Shown here one piece after another: positions 9,245 to 19,068 of a DNA stretch of 50,029 nucleotides. The notes beneath the pieces are model-generated. The model was given only the letters and a program-made list of their open reading frames with translations, did no database searches and was not told the DNA's origin. Positions within the stretch are counted from its first letter, which is position 1. The number at the start of each line of letters is the position of its first letter. This DNA comes from an uncultured Clostridia bacterium (GTDB lineage Bacteria; Bacillota; Clostridia; TANB77; CAG-508): positions 1-50,029 of the forward strand of contig CALXAD010000012.1 of NCBI GenBank assembly GCA_944386195.1. Reading direction: 5' to 3'. A program made the translations under genes and the position numbers.

Positions 9245-12200
9245 TTATTTATTTCCTAAAGCTTTTCTTCTTATTAAAACAACTCCTGCTCCTAAGATTA
9301 TTAATGCTGTTACTCCAATTATAGTTGGTATTAAGAATGCTCTATTTCCACCAGTACTTGGTGTTACTATAACTGTTTCTGCTGTATCATCATCTATTTC
9401 AGTATGACCTTGTCCTGGGATATAATTTCCTGGAATCTCATCTGGTTCAGAACCTCCTGTTTTATCTAAAACATTCATTTCTGTTTCATTATCAAATGTT
9501 AAGTCATCTGATGTAGATAATATCTTAGATACTTGTAAATTAGTTGTAGCTGATTGTGTTGGCTCTAATTGTTGGTCTTTTAAGCTTTCTGTATATAATA
9601 TTATTTTATTGTTTATTGTAGATTCTGAATTATTATATACTACATCTGCTACTAAATCTTTTATTTCGTCTAATGTTTTAACTTCCCAACTACTATTTTG
9701 TTCATTATCAAATGCCCAATCACTATCTAAGTAATCTATTATTGCTGATGGTGTTATCTTAACAATATCTCCTTCAACAATTCCGTATTTATAATAGTTT
9801 TCTGATAAATAATCTAATTCACTTTGGTTTGTTGCTTTAAATTCATATCCAACTTCTACTGTTGCACCTTGAATTAATTCATTATCTAATTCTATTCTTA
9901 AGAATCCATTTGCTGGAATAGAAGTTTCAGATGGTCCCATGTAAATTAAATGATCTGTTGTACCTGTTATATTTCCATCTTCATCTATTTTTGCATCCAT
10001 AATTACTTGACCATTTGCAAGTGTTACTTTTACTGAACTAATTCTCTTATCTAATTCTAATTTTTGTCTTGCTCTTTCTGCTATACCAAAATCAATATTC
10101 TTAATTTGATATACATATTTATCTCCTGAAGATGCTGTGTATGCTGTTTCATATTCTACTCCGACTCCCATTGTAGGTGTAGTAGAATCCATTTTATTTA
10201 TTGTTTTTTGAGTAGAACTTGTAATATGTTTTATTTCTTCATCTATTTGTTGTCTTAAAGCATAATCATCAATTGCATCAGTCCATCTTGTGTCTACGTC
10301 TGTTTTATACCATTCTTTATTAGCAACATTTGCATCATATCTATCTTTACTATATACTGTACCTTTATATTTTTGTACGGTATATGTTTCATCTCCCCAA
10401 GTATATGTTAATGTATAATCTCCTGGTATAAAGTCTGTAATTAAGAAATCACCATTGCTGTCTGTTGTAGCATTATATACTTTTCCGCTTCCTGTATTTT
10501 CTGTAAATGTAACTGCTACTCCTTCAATTCCAGTTTCTCCATCTTCATATGCTCCTGAACCTTGTCTTATTTCACCTGTCATTAACTCTCCAGATGTAGA
10601 ATCTAAGAATACTTTACCTGATAACTCTCTTGCATCTGCAACTTCTAATTTAAATCCAGGGCTTGAATCTGTATCATCTTGATATGTTGGTTCACTTCCT
10701 GGTGTAGCATTTTCTGGGTTAGAATCGCTATCTATACCAGCATATACTGCTCCATTTTCATCAAATACTGAATATGAGCTAATTTCTGCTACATTTTCTA
10801 ATACTTCTCCATCATTTATTAAGTTAACAACTGTTTCTCTATTTAACTCAAATTCTACATAAACATCAGCTTGAGTTTGTGGATTTATTTTTAAGTTTGT
10901 ATTAATTGTTGTTTTTGTATAATTATCGTCATAGTTTTCTTCTGTATGAGTAAGACCATCTACAACTTCTCCATTTTGGTCTAAGCTTGTCCCTACTCTT
11001 GCTATTGTATAATTACTATCAAAATAATCTACAATATCATTTACTTGTGTTACTAAATTAGTTGATTGATTTCTTATACCTATTCTATAAGTTGCGTATA
11101 CTTTTAATTCTTTACTAGTATCATTTGGATTTGTATATTCGTAATCTGCTTTATAAATTGGTCTTGTATATGACATACTTCCATATTTATTACCAAATTT
11201 TACACCTACATTAAAGCCATCTCCATATTCTCCTTGGTTAATAAATCTTTGTGCATATTCATATACATGTTGATATCCATTTATTGAAACTCTTACATTT
11301 TGCATATCTTTTATTAATGCAATATCTGGCATCTCTCTTTCATATAAACCTTGATTAATCCATTTAATCTCTTCCATACCATATGTAAAGTGATCCCAAA
11401 TTACATATCCACCTTCATCTGTATTTCCTGTTATTAGATATTGTCCATTATTAATTAATGTTGCTGTATGTTCATTTTGGTCTAAATTATAACTTAAGTC
11501 ATATACTTTATTTCCATTTTCATCAAGTGTAATACCTGTATTTTCTGTATTTCCTTCTATGGTACTGAAGTTTTTATTAAATCTATCTCTTACTTCTGCA
11601 TTTTCAGCTGATTTTGAACCATTTTCTTCATTTTCCAAATGTGGAACTACATTAGTATATGTTAATCCATCATATTCAAATTCTATATAATAATCTTGTA
11701 ATTTTTCTATTAGAACATCTACAAATTGATATGCTCCACCTTCTGCTGTTGTTGTTTCCATTACAGTTTCACCTGTTGTTCTATCTTTTAATCTTACTGT
11801 AATTCCATCTAATAGAATATCTGAATCGTCATAATCATTATCTTTGTAAAGGTCGTTTCTGTATGATTGTTTTCCTGATTGTTTATCTACCCATACAAAT
11901 CCTGATAATTTAACATAAATTTGTTTATTTCCTATTTGAAATTCTGTTGTTTGACCAGCTTGTATTTGTGTTACTTGTCCATCTGTTAAAAATTCATATC
12001 CATAATTTGGATTTTTAGTTTCATATGCTGTATATGTTCCTACTACCAAATTTTCAATATAAATTTCACCATTTTCATCTGTTACAAATTCTGTTGCTTC
12101 TTCCTTAGTATCTACATATGAAATATTACCATTTTCATCTTGTTTTACATATTGTCCAAGTTCATTATTCATAATATAGAATCCTACTCCAGCTAATTTT

Positions 12201-13153
12201 ACTTCTGTATTGTCTTTATTTACTTTTACTATTTTTAAATGTCCTGTTGTTGGTATATCATAATCAAATGATATTTCAATATTTTGAGTAGTTGTATATG
12301 GTTCTCTAATTAACATATTTTGTATATATCCATTTGTTGCTTCTAGAAACCATATATTAACTCCTTTTATTTCTTGTTGCATATTACCTGTAATTTTAGT
12401 TATTTTTGTAACTTTTCCATCTATTGGTATTGAGATATAGAAATCTGTTCCTGATTTTATACCACTAGCATCAATAAAGTTTTCTGTTGTTCCTGAAAAA
12501 GTACTAATTAATTTTTCTGATATTGGATTAGAATCTTGGTCATATATATTTATATCTGTTATTGTTCCTCCAAATGTCCAATTAAATGGACCTATTCTCA
12601 TATAACCTTTTCCGTCTTTTTGATAAGATACTACTTGAATATTATCTTTATTAGTATTATCTGTTACATTACTTCCATTAGCAATACTATTTGCATAATC
12701 AATTGCTCCTTGGTCTACTGAACTTGTATAATCTCCTGTTTTGCTACCTGCAAATCCTAGATATAATCCTGCATGGTATTGTCCTACATCTCTCATCCAT
12801 GTATAACCAAAGTTCCAAATTGCATTTGCTACAGGTCCTGTCCATTTAACTGAACCATTATCTTGAGATAATATATATGCTAATCTTGCATTATCTATAT
12901 GGTCTATAGTTTTTCCTGTTTGGTCTGTTGATTTTGTTCCTTCAATTCTTACTTGGGAAATTATTTTATATTGCATTTGATCACTTATATCTTGTCCATG
13001 CTCCATACAGAATATATTACTACTTGTTAAATATTGATCATCTGTTATTGTTAAAATTTGACCTACATAATATGCATTTGATATTGTAGAAATTCCTATT
13101 ATGGCTATTAATAAAACAATAGTACTAATTATAAATTTCTTTATTTTTATCAT
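9245..13153 (-). CDS. Surface protein with TQXA/thioester-like N-terminus and Cna-B/SpaA repeats
   Basis: 1302 residues, with AAGGAGGG upstream of the ATG. Residues 1-27 are a signal peptide. Residues about 45-115 resemble a TQXA thioester domain: a cysteine at 49, an ARLAYIL segment and an AIW segment at 111-113. SpaA-like domains follow from about 303, WVD/Cna-B-like domains near 411-431, and another repeat near 843. The C-terminus has TPSTGGNR, a hydrophobic stretch and RRK, a sorting-signal layout without canonical LPxTG. It lies 23 bp after the 1603-residue gene, so both are probably co-transcribed. It is homologous to the second half of the 2858-residue protein, sharing for instance a TY-x-DDTDS motif. 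The assignment is to a surface-exposed, probably sortase-anchored adhesin; no ligand can be named. Confidence 0.85.
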   Translation of the reverse strand: MIKIKKFIISTIVLLIAIIGISTISNAYYVGQILTITDDQYLTSSNIFCMEHGQDISDQMQYKIISQVRIEGTKSTDQTGKTIDHIDNARLAYILSQDNGSVKWTGPVANAIWNFGYTWMRDVGQYHAGLYLGFAGSKTGDYTSSVDQGAIDYANSIANGSNVTDNTNKDNIQVVSYQKDGKGYMRIGPFNWTFGGTITDINIYDQDSNPISEKLISTFSGTTENFIDASGIKSGTDFYISIPIDGKVTKITKITGNMQQEIKGVNIWFLEATNGYIQNMLIREPYTTTQNIEISFDYDIPTTGHLKIVKVNKDNTEVKLAGVGFYIMNNELGQYVKQDENGNISYVDTKEEATEFVTDENGEIYIENLVVGTYTAYETKNPNYGYEFLTDGQVTQIQAGQTTEFQIGNKQIYVKLSGFVWVDKQSGKQSYRNDLYKDNDYDDSDILLDGITVRLKDRTTGETVMETTTAEGGAYQFVDVLIEKLQDYYIEFEYDGLTYTNVVPHLENEENGSKSAENAEVRDRFNKNFSTIEGNTENTGITLDENGNKVYDLSYNLDQNEHTATLINNGQYLITGNTDEGGYVIWDHFTYGMEEIKWINQGLYEREMPDIALIKDMQNVRVSINGYQHVYEYAQRFINQGEYGDGFNVGVKFGNKYGSMSYTRPIYKADYEYTNPNDTSKELKVYATYRIGIRNQSTNLVTQVNDIVDYFDSNYTIARVGTSLDQNGEVVDGLTHTEENYDDNYTKTTINTNLKINPQTQADVYVEFELNRETVVNLINDGEVLENVAEISSYSVFDENGAVYAGIDSDSNPENATPGSEPTYQDDTDSSPGFKLEVADARELSGKVFLDSTSGELMTGEIRQGSGAYEDGETGIEGVAVTFTENTGSGKVYNATTDSNGDFLITDFIPGDYTLTYTWGDETYTVQKYKGTVYSKDRYDANVANKEWYKTDVDTRWTDAIDDYALRQQIDEEIKHITSSTQKTINKMDSTTPTMGVGVEYETAYTASSGDKYVYQIKNIDFGIAERARQKLELDKRISSVKVTLANGQVIMDAKIDEDGNITGTTDHLIYMGPSETSIPANGFLRIELDNELIQGATVEVGYEFKATNQSELDYLSENYYKYGIVEGDIVKITPSAIIDYLDSDWAFDNEQNSSWEVKTLDEIKDLVADVVYNNSESTINNKIILYTESLKDQQLEPTQSATTNLQVSKILSTSDDLTFDNETEMNVLDKTGGSEPDEIPGNYIPGQGHTEIDDDTAETVIVTPSTGGNRAFLIPTIIGVTALIILGAGVVLIRRKALGNK

Positions 13154-13176
13154 TTCTATTTTTCCCTCCTTCCTTA

Positions 13177-16100
13177 TTATATTTCATTTTTTTCTTTAGA
13201 TTTTTTTCTTATTATTATAAATCCAACTATACCAAGTAAAGCAACTATTGCTACAGTAATTCCTATATAGATGCCTCCACCTGTTCTAACACCTAAGATT
13301 AAATCAGCTGAGCCATAATCATTTTCGCCATTTACTCTATTTCCTGGTGTTGAATTACTATCTGCTAATCCTAATTCATTATAAGCTTCTTCAATTTCTG
13401 CCGTATTATTTATTAATCCTAGATTGTTTTCTGTCATATCTTTAGTCAATGTTAATGTTACTTCTTTACTTTCTCCTGGTGCTATTTTATCATTTGCTAA
13501 GCTTGTATTATATAATCCTTCTGATGTTTGATACCAATCTTTATTTAATTCTGAACTGAATTTTAAATCATTTGGCATATAATCTACAATACTTCTTACA
13601 TATCCGTCTACTTCTCCAACATTGCTTACTCTTATTTTATATTCAATTACAACTGTTGCTCCATTTACTCTTTTTGCATCTAATTCTGCTCTTGCTAAAG
13701 TTTCATCTCCATATTCTCTTACTGTACTTCCACTTGAATCTTGAATAACTATTCTATTTACAAATTTTTCTAATTGTAAATCAAAGTTTTGTAATTGTAT
13801 TAAACCAATATTTATATCAGAAGCATTTGTATTATTTATTTCAATAATATCTGTTGAAGCTACATTTTGTTTTGTTCCATCTATTGTTAATTCATTCATC
13901 ATTACATCAGAGTTATTGTTTTCACTTACGCCTTCTGCTTTATATTTTGTTAATGTATATGTTGCATCATATTCAAATATTGCTATGTATTTTCCATTTC
14001 CTATATGGTCTAATGCATATACACCATTTTCATTTGTTGTTGCTTCTAATACATCTCCATTTTCCTTTGTTACTAAATTATTTGTTTCTGTATTATATAA
14101 GTGTACTTTTACACCACTCATTAATTGTTCGCCATTATCTTTTTGTCCATTTGCATTTTCATCAAACCATGCAACACCTGTTATTATTCCATTTCCATTT
14201 GCTATATTATTATTTCCAACATTATTATCTTCATTTGGTTCCCCAGTAGTTCCTGTTTGAGCATTTTCATTTGCTTCAATAATATGAGTAATTTCTGGAG
14301 TTGTAGCAATTGTTTCTCCTAATAAATCTACATGTGCTACATTTGTAATTGGCTCTGCCTCTGTTCTTCCTTCTGAATAATTTACTACTGTTTCTATTGT
14401 AATTATCATTTCATTTCCTGCAGATAAGTCAATTGAAATTTCTATATTGTTTCTTCCTTTTAAATCTGCTACTTCTTGTCCACCAACTTGTACCTTATTT
14501 ACTGTTAAACTTGATGGTATATCATCTTTTAATACTAAACTTTCAATAGCTTCTGTTCCATTATTTTTAACATTTATTGTATAAACTATAGTGTCACCAG
14601 ATTTTACATAGTTATTTTCTGGAGTTGCTGTCATTGATAATCCAATTTCTGCTTGTCTTATTTCATCTGTTGCAACATTTGAACGATATTCTTCGTTTTG
14701 GTCATTTGCTGTTACATAGAAATTAATTCTATCCATGTTATCTACTTTATTTATTTTTAAGTCATAACCTAATACTTTATTTTCACCTGGCTCTAATGAA
14801 CCTATGTTTATTTCATCACTATATTCTATTTGTTCTGTTTGAGAATTTGAATTACTATTATTTTGTGTTAATTCTTCTTCTGTTATCTCTACTGGTTCTC
14901 CTACATTTATAGTAGATTCTTCTTCTCCATAAGTTTTATTATTTGATTCATTTGCTTTTTCCATATTAGTTGTTAAATTTAATCTTGTTACTTCTAATCC
15001 ATCTTGTAAATTAGTTTTTACTTTTATATCTTCTTGTGGTTCATTTGAAATATTTTCTATAATTGCAAAATATTGTACTGTTCCTGTTTCATATAAGTTA
15101 ATACTTCTATCTGTTACTCTCTTTACACTAACACGAATATTTCCATTTGTAGTAGTAAGTGTATTTTCTTCTGAAGTTTTTGTTACATCCCCATATTGTA
15201 TTTCTGAAGTATTTACTAATTTAGTTCCTTCTGCTACACCTGAATTTACTCTTACTTCATATTCTCTTGTTGCAATTTCTCCAACTTTTAATGTGTCTAT
15301 TTTATCTTCATATGTTCTACTATCTAGTTCTTTATAATATGAAGCTCCTGTATATTCATATTTATCTTCTGGCTCTACTAGTGTTGTTCCTTCAGGTACA
15401 TTTCCTTTTACTGTAACATTAGCTATATCTTCACTACCTACATTAGATACTTCTATTTTATACTTAATTACTTCTCCATTTTTTACAGTTGTATCATCTG
15501 AACCACCAACACTTGCTGTTAATTTAGTCTCTAAGATTGGTCCAACGCCTGTTTCCATCTTTATTGTTGTTGCTTTCATTTGATTTGAAGCTTTTGTTAA
15601 TGAATTTTGATATGTTACCAAATATCCTTGACTTGCTTCTTGATTATATTCTAGAGATGCAGGTACTGAAGTAACATAATTTGCTTGCATACTTGATTGT
15701 GTTTCCATTTGTGGAATTTCAATTAAATATTTTTTAACTTGTGTTCCGTCTGTAATTGATTCTTGCCATCCATTATTTCCATCTTGTAAATCATCTGTTG
15801 CATTTTCATTTTCTGAATAATAAACTTTAGCTCCTTCTACACCTGTTACATTAATTCCTTGTATTACATTATTATCTATATTATTTTCTGTATTTCTTGT
15901 AGGGAAGTTTCCTAATACTTTTACATTTTCTACAGTATTTTCATTATTGTTTATTACTTCAATTCCTGTTGTTAGGTTTTTACTATCTGTTCCTCTTTGA
16001 AGTGATACTTGTGTTTGTTCTTCTCGTCCTATTGTATCTACTCCTAAATCATTAATACTTTGTACTAATGTCATATCTGTTGGTGCAACTATTTTTATTG

Positions 16101-17988
16101 CTGATTCTGCTGTACCTATTTCTTGTTTGTTTTGATATGTCATTAATATACTTGAATCTTGAGTTGCTGATTTTCTATTTACTGTAGCTGTAATATTTAA
16201 TACAAGTAATGCTCCTTCTACACCTTGCTCTTTATAAGCTGTTTGAGCTCCTTCTAATTGTACTAAAATTGTTCTTCCCTGAGTAATATAATTTGTTACT
16301 TTTAATTCTGTTTCATAAACTAAATCTATACTATTTACTGTTATATTTTCTACTGATTCAGGTAAGTCAAATCTAATAACTGGATTTTCATATAAATTAT
16401 ATTGTTCTTGATTGCTCTTTAATAGAGCTCTTATTTCCACATTATTATCTACTACTGTTGATAATGTATCTTTATTTACTTCTAATGAAGCTTCTGTTTT
16501 TGAATCTTGCATTGCTATTTTTGATTCTTGCTCACTTACTATTCCTGTTCCATGGTTGATAGATATTCCTGATACTATTTCTGTAGCATTACTTATAATA
16601 TCTATATTTGATGGTTTTATAGTTTTAGTATGTGTAAATACTATATTTCCTTCTGCTACTGGTTTACTTGTTTTTATTTCAATTGCTGTAGGTTCTTTTC
16701 CTGCATAATCTACAACAATATTACCATTTTCATCAACTTCAGTTTCTGAATTTATATTTGCTAAAATTACTCCTTGTTCATTTAATATTTGAATTGTTCC
16801 ATCTTGTCCTAATATTTTATCAAATGCTGATTTTTCTATAACAGTTTTATTGTATACCACATTTGCTCTTACTGTATTACCGTTTGATAAATTATAATTA
16901 CTTGCATTTTCTTTTATAGAAATATAATCTTCAGCATTGCTTAAGTTAACTGCTACATTTGTTTTTGTCTCAAATGAACGGTCTAAATTAGCATTTAATT
17001 TACCTTTATATATAGTATCTTCTGTATTAGTTACAGAAACTTGAACTAAATTATCTTTTTCTTCATTATTTAATTCTATTGTATTAGAAACTGTAATTTC
17101 TTTATCATTATATAATTTTACTGTTTCTTCTACTGGTAATTTAACACCATTTAAATCAACATCTTTATCATAAACAAGTGTTAAAATGATGTTTTCATTT
17201 CCTTGTTTTTTCCATAAAATTTTATTTTCTTCATTTGGTTCATTTGTTAATACCATTTGAAGATTTCCATCTTTATATTCACTATTAAAAGATGTCATGG
17301 TATTTAAATTTGCTTTTGTTACTACTTCTGGTTCTTCTCCTGATATTGTAACATTTGTATCTATTTCTTTTATAGGATAATTATTGTCTTTTAATCCTAA
17401 ATTCATAGAAACTTGTACAATTCTTTTTTCCTTTCCATTAAAAGTAGTAATTTTATTTGTTATTAATTCCATGCCATTTTCTATATTATTTTCATCATTT
17501 GTTTCAGAATATTCTAATTTTATTTCTCTTGAAGCTTCAATATTAATATCTTTTTCTGTACTATCTCTATAAATACCTGTTAGTTTCACTGTTGAAGTTC
17601 TATCTAAAAGATTGATATCTAAGTTATCATCTTTTATTTGTTCTATTTCAACATCAATTTGTGCAACTGTTCCTGCATTTATTTGATTTAAAGATATTTT
17701 ATTTTCTTCAACTTTGTTTACATATTCACTTTGAGAATTTTTTAATTTAAAATTACTATTTTCTAAAGTGATTTCTCCATTAAAATATCCTTCATTTTTA
17801 ACACTAATTTGTAAGTTTAAAGTGTTTTCATTTTTTAGTTCTGCTGTAAATTCTACATTTTTATGATTCGTAGATACCTTTTCTGCAGCATAACTAACAA
17901 GACCTGCTCCAACGTAAATAAAATTTACCATTGTCAAGGTCATAACTAATAAAATAGCTACTACAATTTTAAAAACTTTGCTTCTCAT
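13177..17988 (-). CDS. Surface protein with DUF11 repeats and SdrD-B-like domain
   Basis: 1603 residues, ATG preceded by AGGAGGG. A signal peptide covers about residues 1-35. A long beta-rich region is followed by DUF11-like blocks near 836, 1126-1150 and 1443-1478, each with the 'Y.I.V.N.G' core, and by an SdrD-B-like domain near 1265-1300 (GVAWFDENANGQ). The C-terminus carries VRTGGG, one transmembrane helix and a KKSKEK tail, an anchor without LPxTG. It is the first gene of a two-gene unit with 9245-13153, driven by the promoter at 18025-18053. It is similar in order and sequence to the first half of the 2858-residue protein. The role is inferred as a cell-surface or wall-associated adhesin. 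Confidence 0.85.
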   Translation of the reverse strand: MRSKVFKIVVAILLVMTLTMVNFIYVGAGLVSYAAEKVSTNHKNVEFTAELKNENTLNLQISVKNEGYFNGEITLENSNFKLKNSQSEYVNKVEENKISLNQINAGTVAQIDVEIEQIKDDNLDINLLDRTSTVKLTGIYRDSTEKDINIEASREIKLEYSETNDENNIENGMELITNKITTFNGKEKRIVQVSMNLGLKDNNYPIKEIDTNVTISGEEPEVVTKANLNTMTSFNSEYKDGNLQMVLTNEPNEENKILWKKQGNENIILTLVYDKDVDLNGVKLPVEETVKLYNDKEITVSNTIELNNEEKDNLVQVSVTNTEDTIYKGKLNANLDRSFETKTNVAVNLSNAEDYISIKENASNYNLSNGNTVRANVVYNKTVIEKSAFDKILGQDGTIQILNEQGVILANINSETEVDENGNIVVDYAGKEPTAIEIKTSKPVAEGNIVFTHTKTIKPSNIDIISNATEIVSGISINHGTGIVSEQESKIAMQDSKTEASLEVNKDTLSTVVDNNVEIRALLKSNQEQYNLYENPVIRFDLPESVENITVNSIDLVYETELKVTNYITQGRTILVQLEGAQTAYKEQGVEGALLVLNITATVNRKSATQDSSILMTYQNKQEIGTAESAIKIVAPTDMTLVQSINDLGVDTIGREEQTQVSLQRGTDSKNLTTGIEVINNNENTVENVKVLGNFPTRNTENNIDNNVIQGINVTGVEGAKVYYSENENATDDLQDGNNGWQESITDGTQVKKYLIEIPQMETQSSMQANYVTSVPASLEYNQEASQGYLVTYQNSLTKASNQMKATTIKMETGVGPILETKLTASVGGSDDTTVKNGEVIKYKIEVSNVGSEDIANVTVKGNVPEGTTLVEPEDKYEYTGASYYKELDSRTYEDKIDTLKVGEIATREYEVRVNSGVAEGTKLVNTSEIQYGDVTKTSEENTLTTTNGNIRVSVKRVTDRSINLYETGTVQYFAIIENISNEPQEDIKVKTNLQDGLEVTRLNLTTNMEKANESNNKTYGEEESTINVGEPVEITEEELTQNNSNSNSQTEQIEYSDEINIGSLEPGENKVLGYDLKINKVDNMDRINFYVTANDQNEEYRSNVATDEIRQAEIGLSMTATPENNYVKSGDTIVYTINVKNNGTEAIESLVLKDDIPSSLTVNKVQVGGQEVADLKGRNNIEISIDLSAGNEMIITIETVVNYSEGRTEAEPITNVAHVDLLGETIATTPEITHIIEANENAQTGTTGEPNEDNNVGNNNIANGNGIITGVAWFDENANGQKDNGEQLMSGVKVHLYNTETNNLVTKENGDVLEATTNENGVYALDHIGNGKYIAIFEYDATYTLTKYKAEGVSENNNSDVMMNELTIDGTKQNVASTDIIEINNTNASDINIGLIQLQNFDLQLEKFVNRIVIQDSSGSTVREYGDETLARAELDAKRVNGATVVIEYKIRVSNVGEVDGYVRSIVDYMPNDLKFSSELNKDWYQTSEGLYNTSLANDKIAPGESKEVTLTLTKDMTENNLGLINNTAEIEEAYNELGLADSNSTPGNRVNGENDYGSADLILGVRTGGGIYIGITVAIVALLGIVGFIIIRKKSKEKNEI

Positions 17989-18024
17989 AATAACCCTCCT
18001 TAGTTTATAATACCTCTATTTACT

Positions 18025-18053
18025 ATTATAACCTTTATTTCTAGATTTTTCAA
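18025..18053 (-). promoter_or_regulatory. Sigma-A promoter for the two-gene surface protein operon
   Basis: Minus strand TTGAAA, 17-bp spacer, TATAAT, about 35 bp upstream of the start codon at 17988. Confidence 0.85.
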
Positions 18054-18255
18054 GGGTTTTATGTCTTTTTTTAACTTTTTATGTTAATTTTTCATATACT
18101 CCCATTTTTTTACTACGGAAATAGTTTTAATTTATTTTTTTTTAAATATTACAATAATATGTTTTTTTCTTTACATTTTGTAACATTTTAATTTTAATTA
18201 CATATTATACATAGATTAAATTTATTTTCATATATTTATTTTAGAGGTGATTTTT

Positions 18256-18678
18256 TTGGATAATAATAATTTTAAAATTGACCAAAATTCTATAAATAAA
18301 CTAAATGAAATGATGAAAAATGGTAACATTTCTGATATTATTTCAAATATTCCTCCAGAAATGATGCAAAATATTTCTTCTATTGTAAATAATAACAGCT
18401 CTAGCGAAAGTACTAATAAAGAAACAGAAAATAAAAATGATAATAAAAATAATTTGGATTTTAGTAATATTGATATAAACACTATTATGAAAATGAAAAA
18501 TGTTATTGACAAATTAAATAACAATAATGACCCAAGAAAAAATTTACTTTCTTCTTTAAAACCCTATTTAAGAGATAGTAAAAAAGAGAAACTTGACCAA
18601 TATGCAAATTTGTTAAATGTTGCTCAAATAGCTGAATTGTTAAAAAATGATAATAAGGAGAATAATAAAAATGGCTAA
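18256..18678 (+). CDS. Small Asn-rich protein of unknown function
   Basis: 140 residues from a TTG start. GAGGTGA at 18243-18249 lies six bases before TTG at 18256; a GTG inside that ribosome site would be too close to be the start. The protein is hydrophilic, with an IPPEMMQNISSIV segment, an Asn/Ser/Lys linker, and a C-terminal helical part (about 80-135) containing KPYLRDSKKEKLDQYANLL. No signal peptide or membrane helix is seen. It overlaps the next gene by 8 bp, so the two are translationally coupled. The helical C-terminus resembles small proteins annotated as hypothetical in clostridia. I do not recognise a function. Confidence 0.75.
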   Translation: MDNNNFKIDQNSINKLNEMMKNGNISDIISNIPPEMMQNISSIVNNNSSSESTNKETENKNDNKNNLDFSNIDINTIMKMKNVIDKLNNNNDPRKNLLSSLKPYLRDSKKEKLDQYANLLNVAQIAELLKNDNKENNKNG

Positions 18679-19066
18679 TTTTCCATTTTATCCATTTTCT
18701 TATCATAATTACTACCGTTATTACCCACATAATTATAGAAATAATTTATATAAAAATAATAAAGATGAAGATAAAAATGAAAATATAAATAAAAACGAAA
18801 TTAAAAAAGATGAGGAATTTACGAATAATAACCATGAGAATAAACAAAAAAGATATTTTAAAAGGTCATCTAAAAATATTTCTTTTGCCAATATTAACCT
18901 TAATGGTCTTTTACAATCAGATTTAGAAAATCCTATTATTGAAATATTGGGCATAAAATTATATTTAGATGACCTTATTATAATTAGTTTATTATTTTTT
19001 CTTTATAAAGAAGATGTCCATGATGAAATACTATTTGGTATTTTAATACTTTTACTTTTAAATTAA
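18671..19066 (+). CDS. Small protein with C-terminal hydrophobic segments, unknown function
   Basis: 131 residues; AAGGAG at 18655-18660 precedes ATG 18671. The N-terminus is Tyr/Phe/Pro/Asn-rich (MANFPFYPFSYHNYYR), the middle is Lys/Asn/Glu-rich, and the C-terminal 45 residues form two short hydrophobic stretches separated by KEDVHDE, probably a membrane hairpin. A C-terminal layout 'LDDLIII.LLFFLYKE...DE.L' recurs in clostridial hypothetical proteins, which is recollection and was not searched. The Tyr/Asn-rich start is reminiscent of spore coat proteins, which is weak inference. It ends 2 bp from the convergent minC gene, with no terminator visible between them. Confidence 0.75.
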   Translation: MANFPFYPFSYHNYYRYYPHNYRNNLYKNNKDEDKNENINKNEIKKDEEFTNNNHENKQKRYFKRSSKNISFANINLNGLLQSDLENPIIEILGIKLYLDDLIIISLLFFLYKEDVHDEILFGILILLLLN

Positions 19067-19068
19067 TA

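Noticed and set aside
13854..14260. Long plus-strand open frames inside the surface-protein genes
   Set aside because: They are antisense shadows of the real frames, with no ribosome sites and low-complexity Leu/His/Phe translations.
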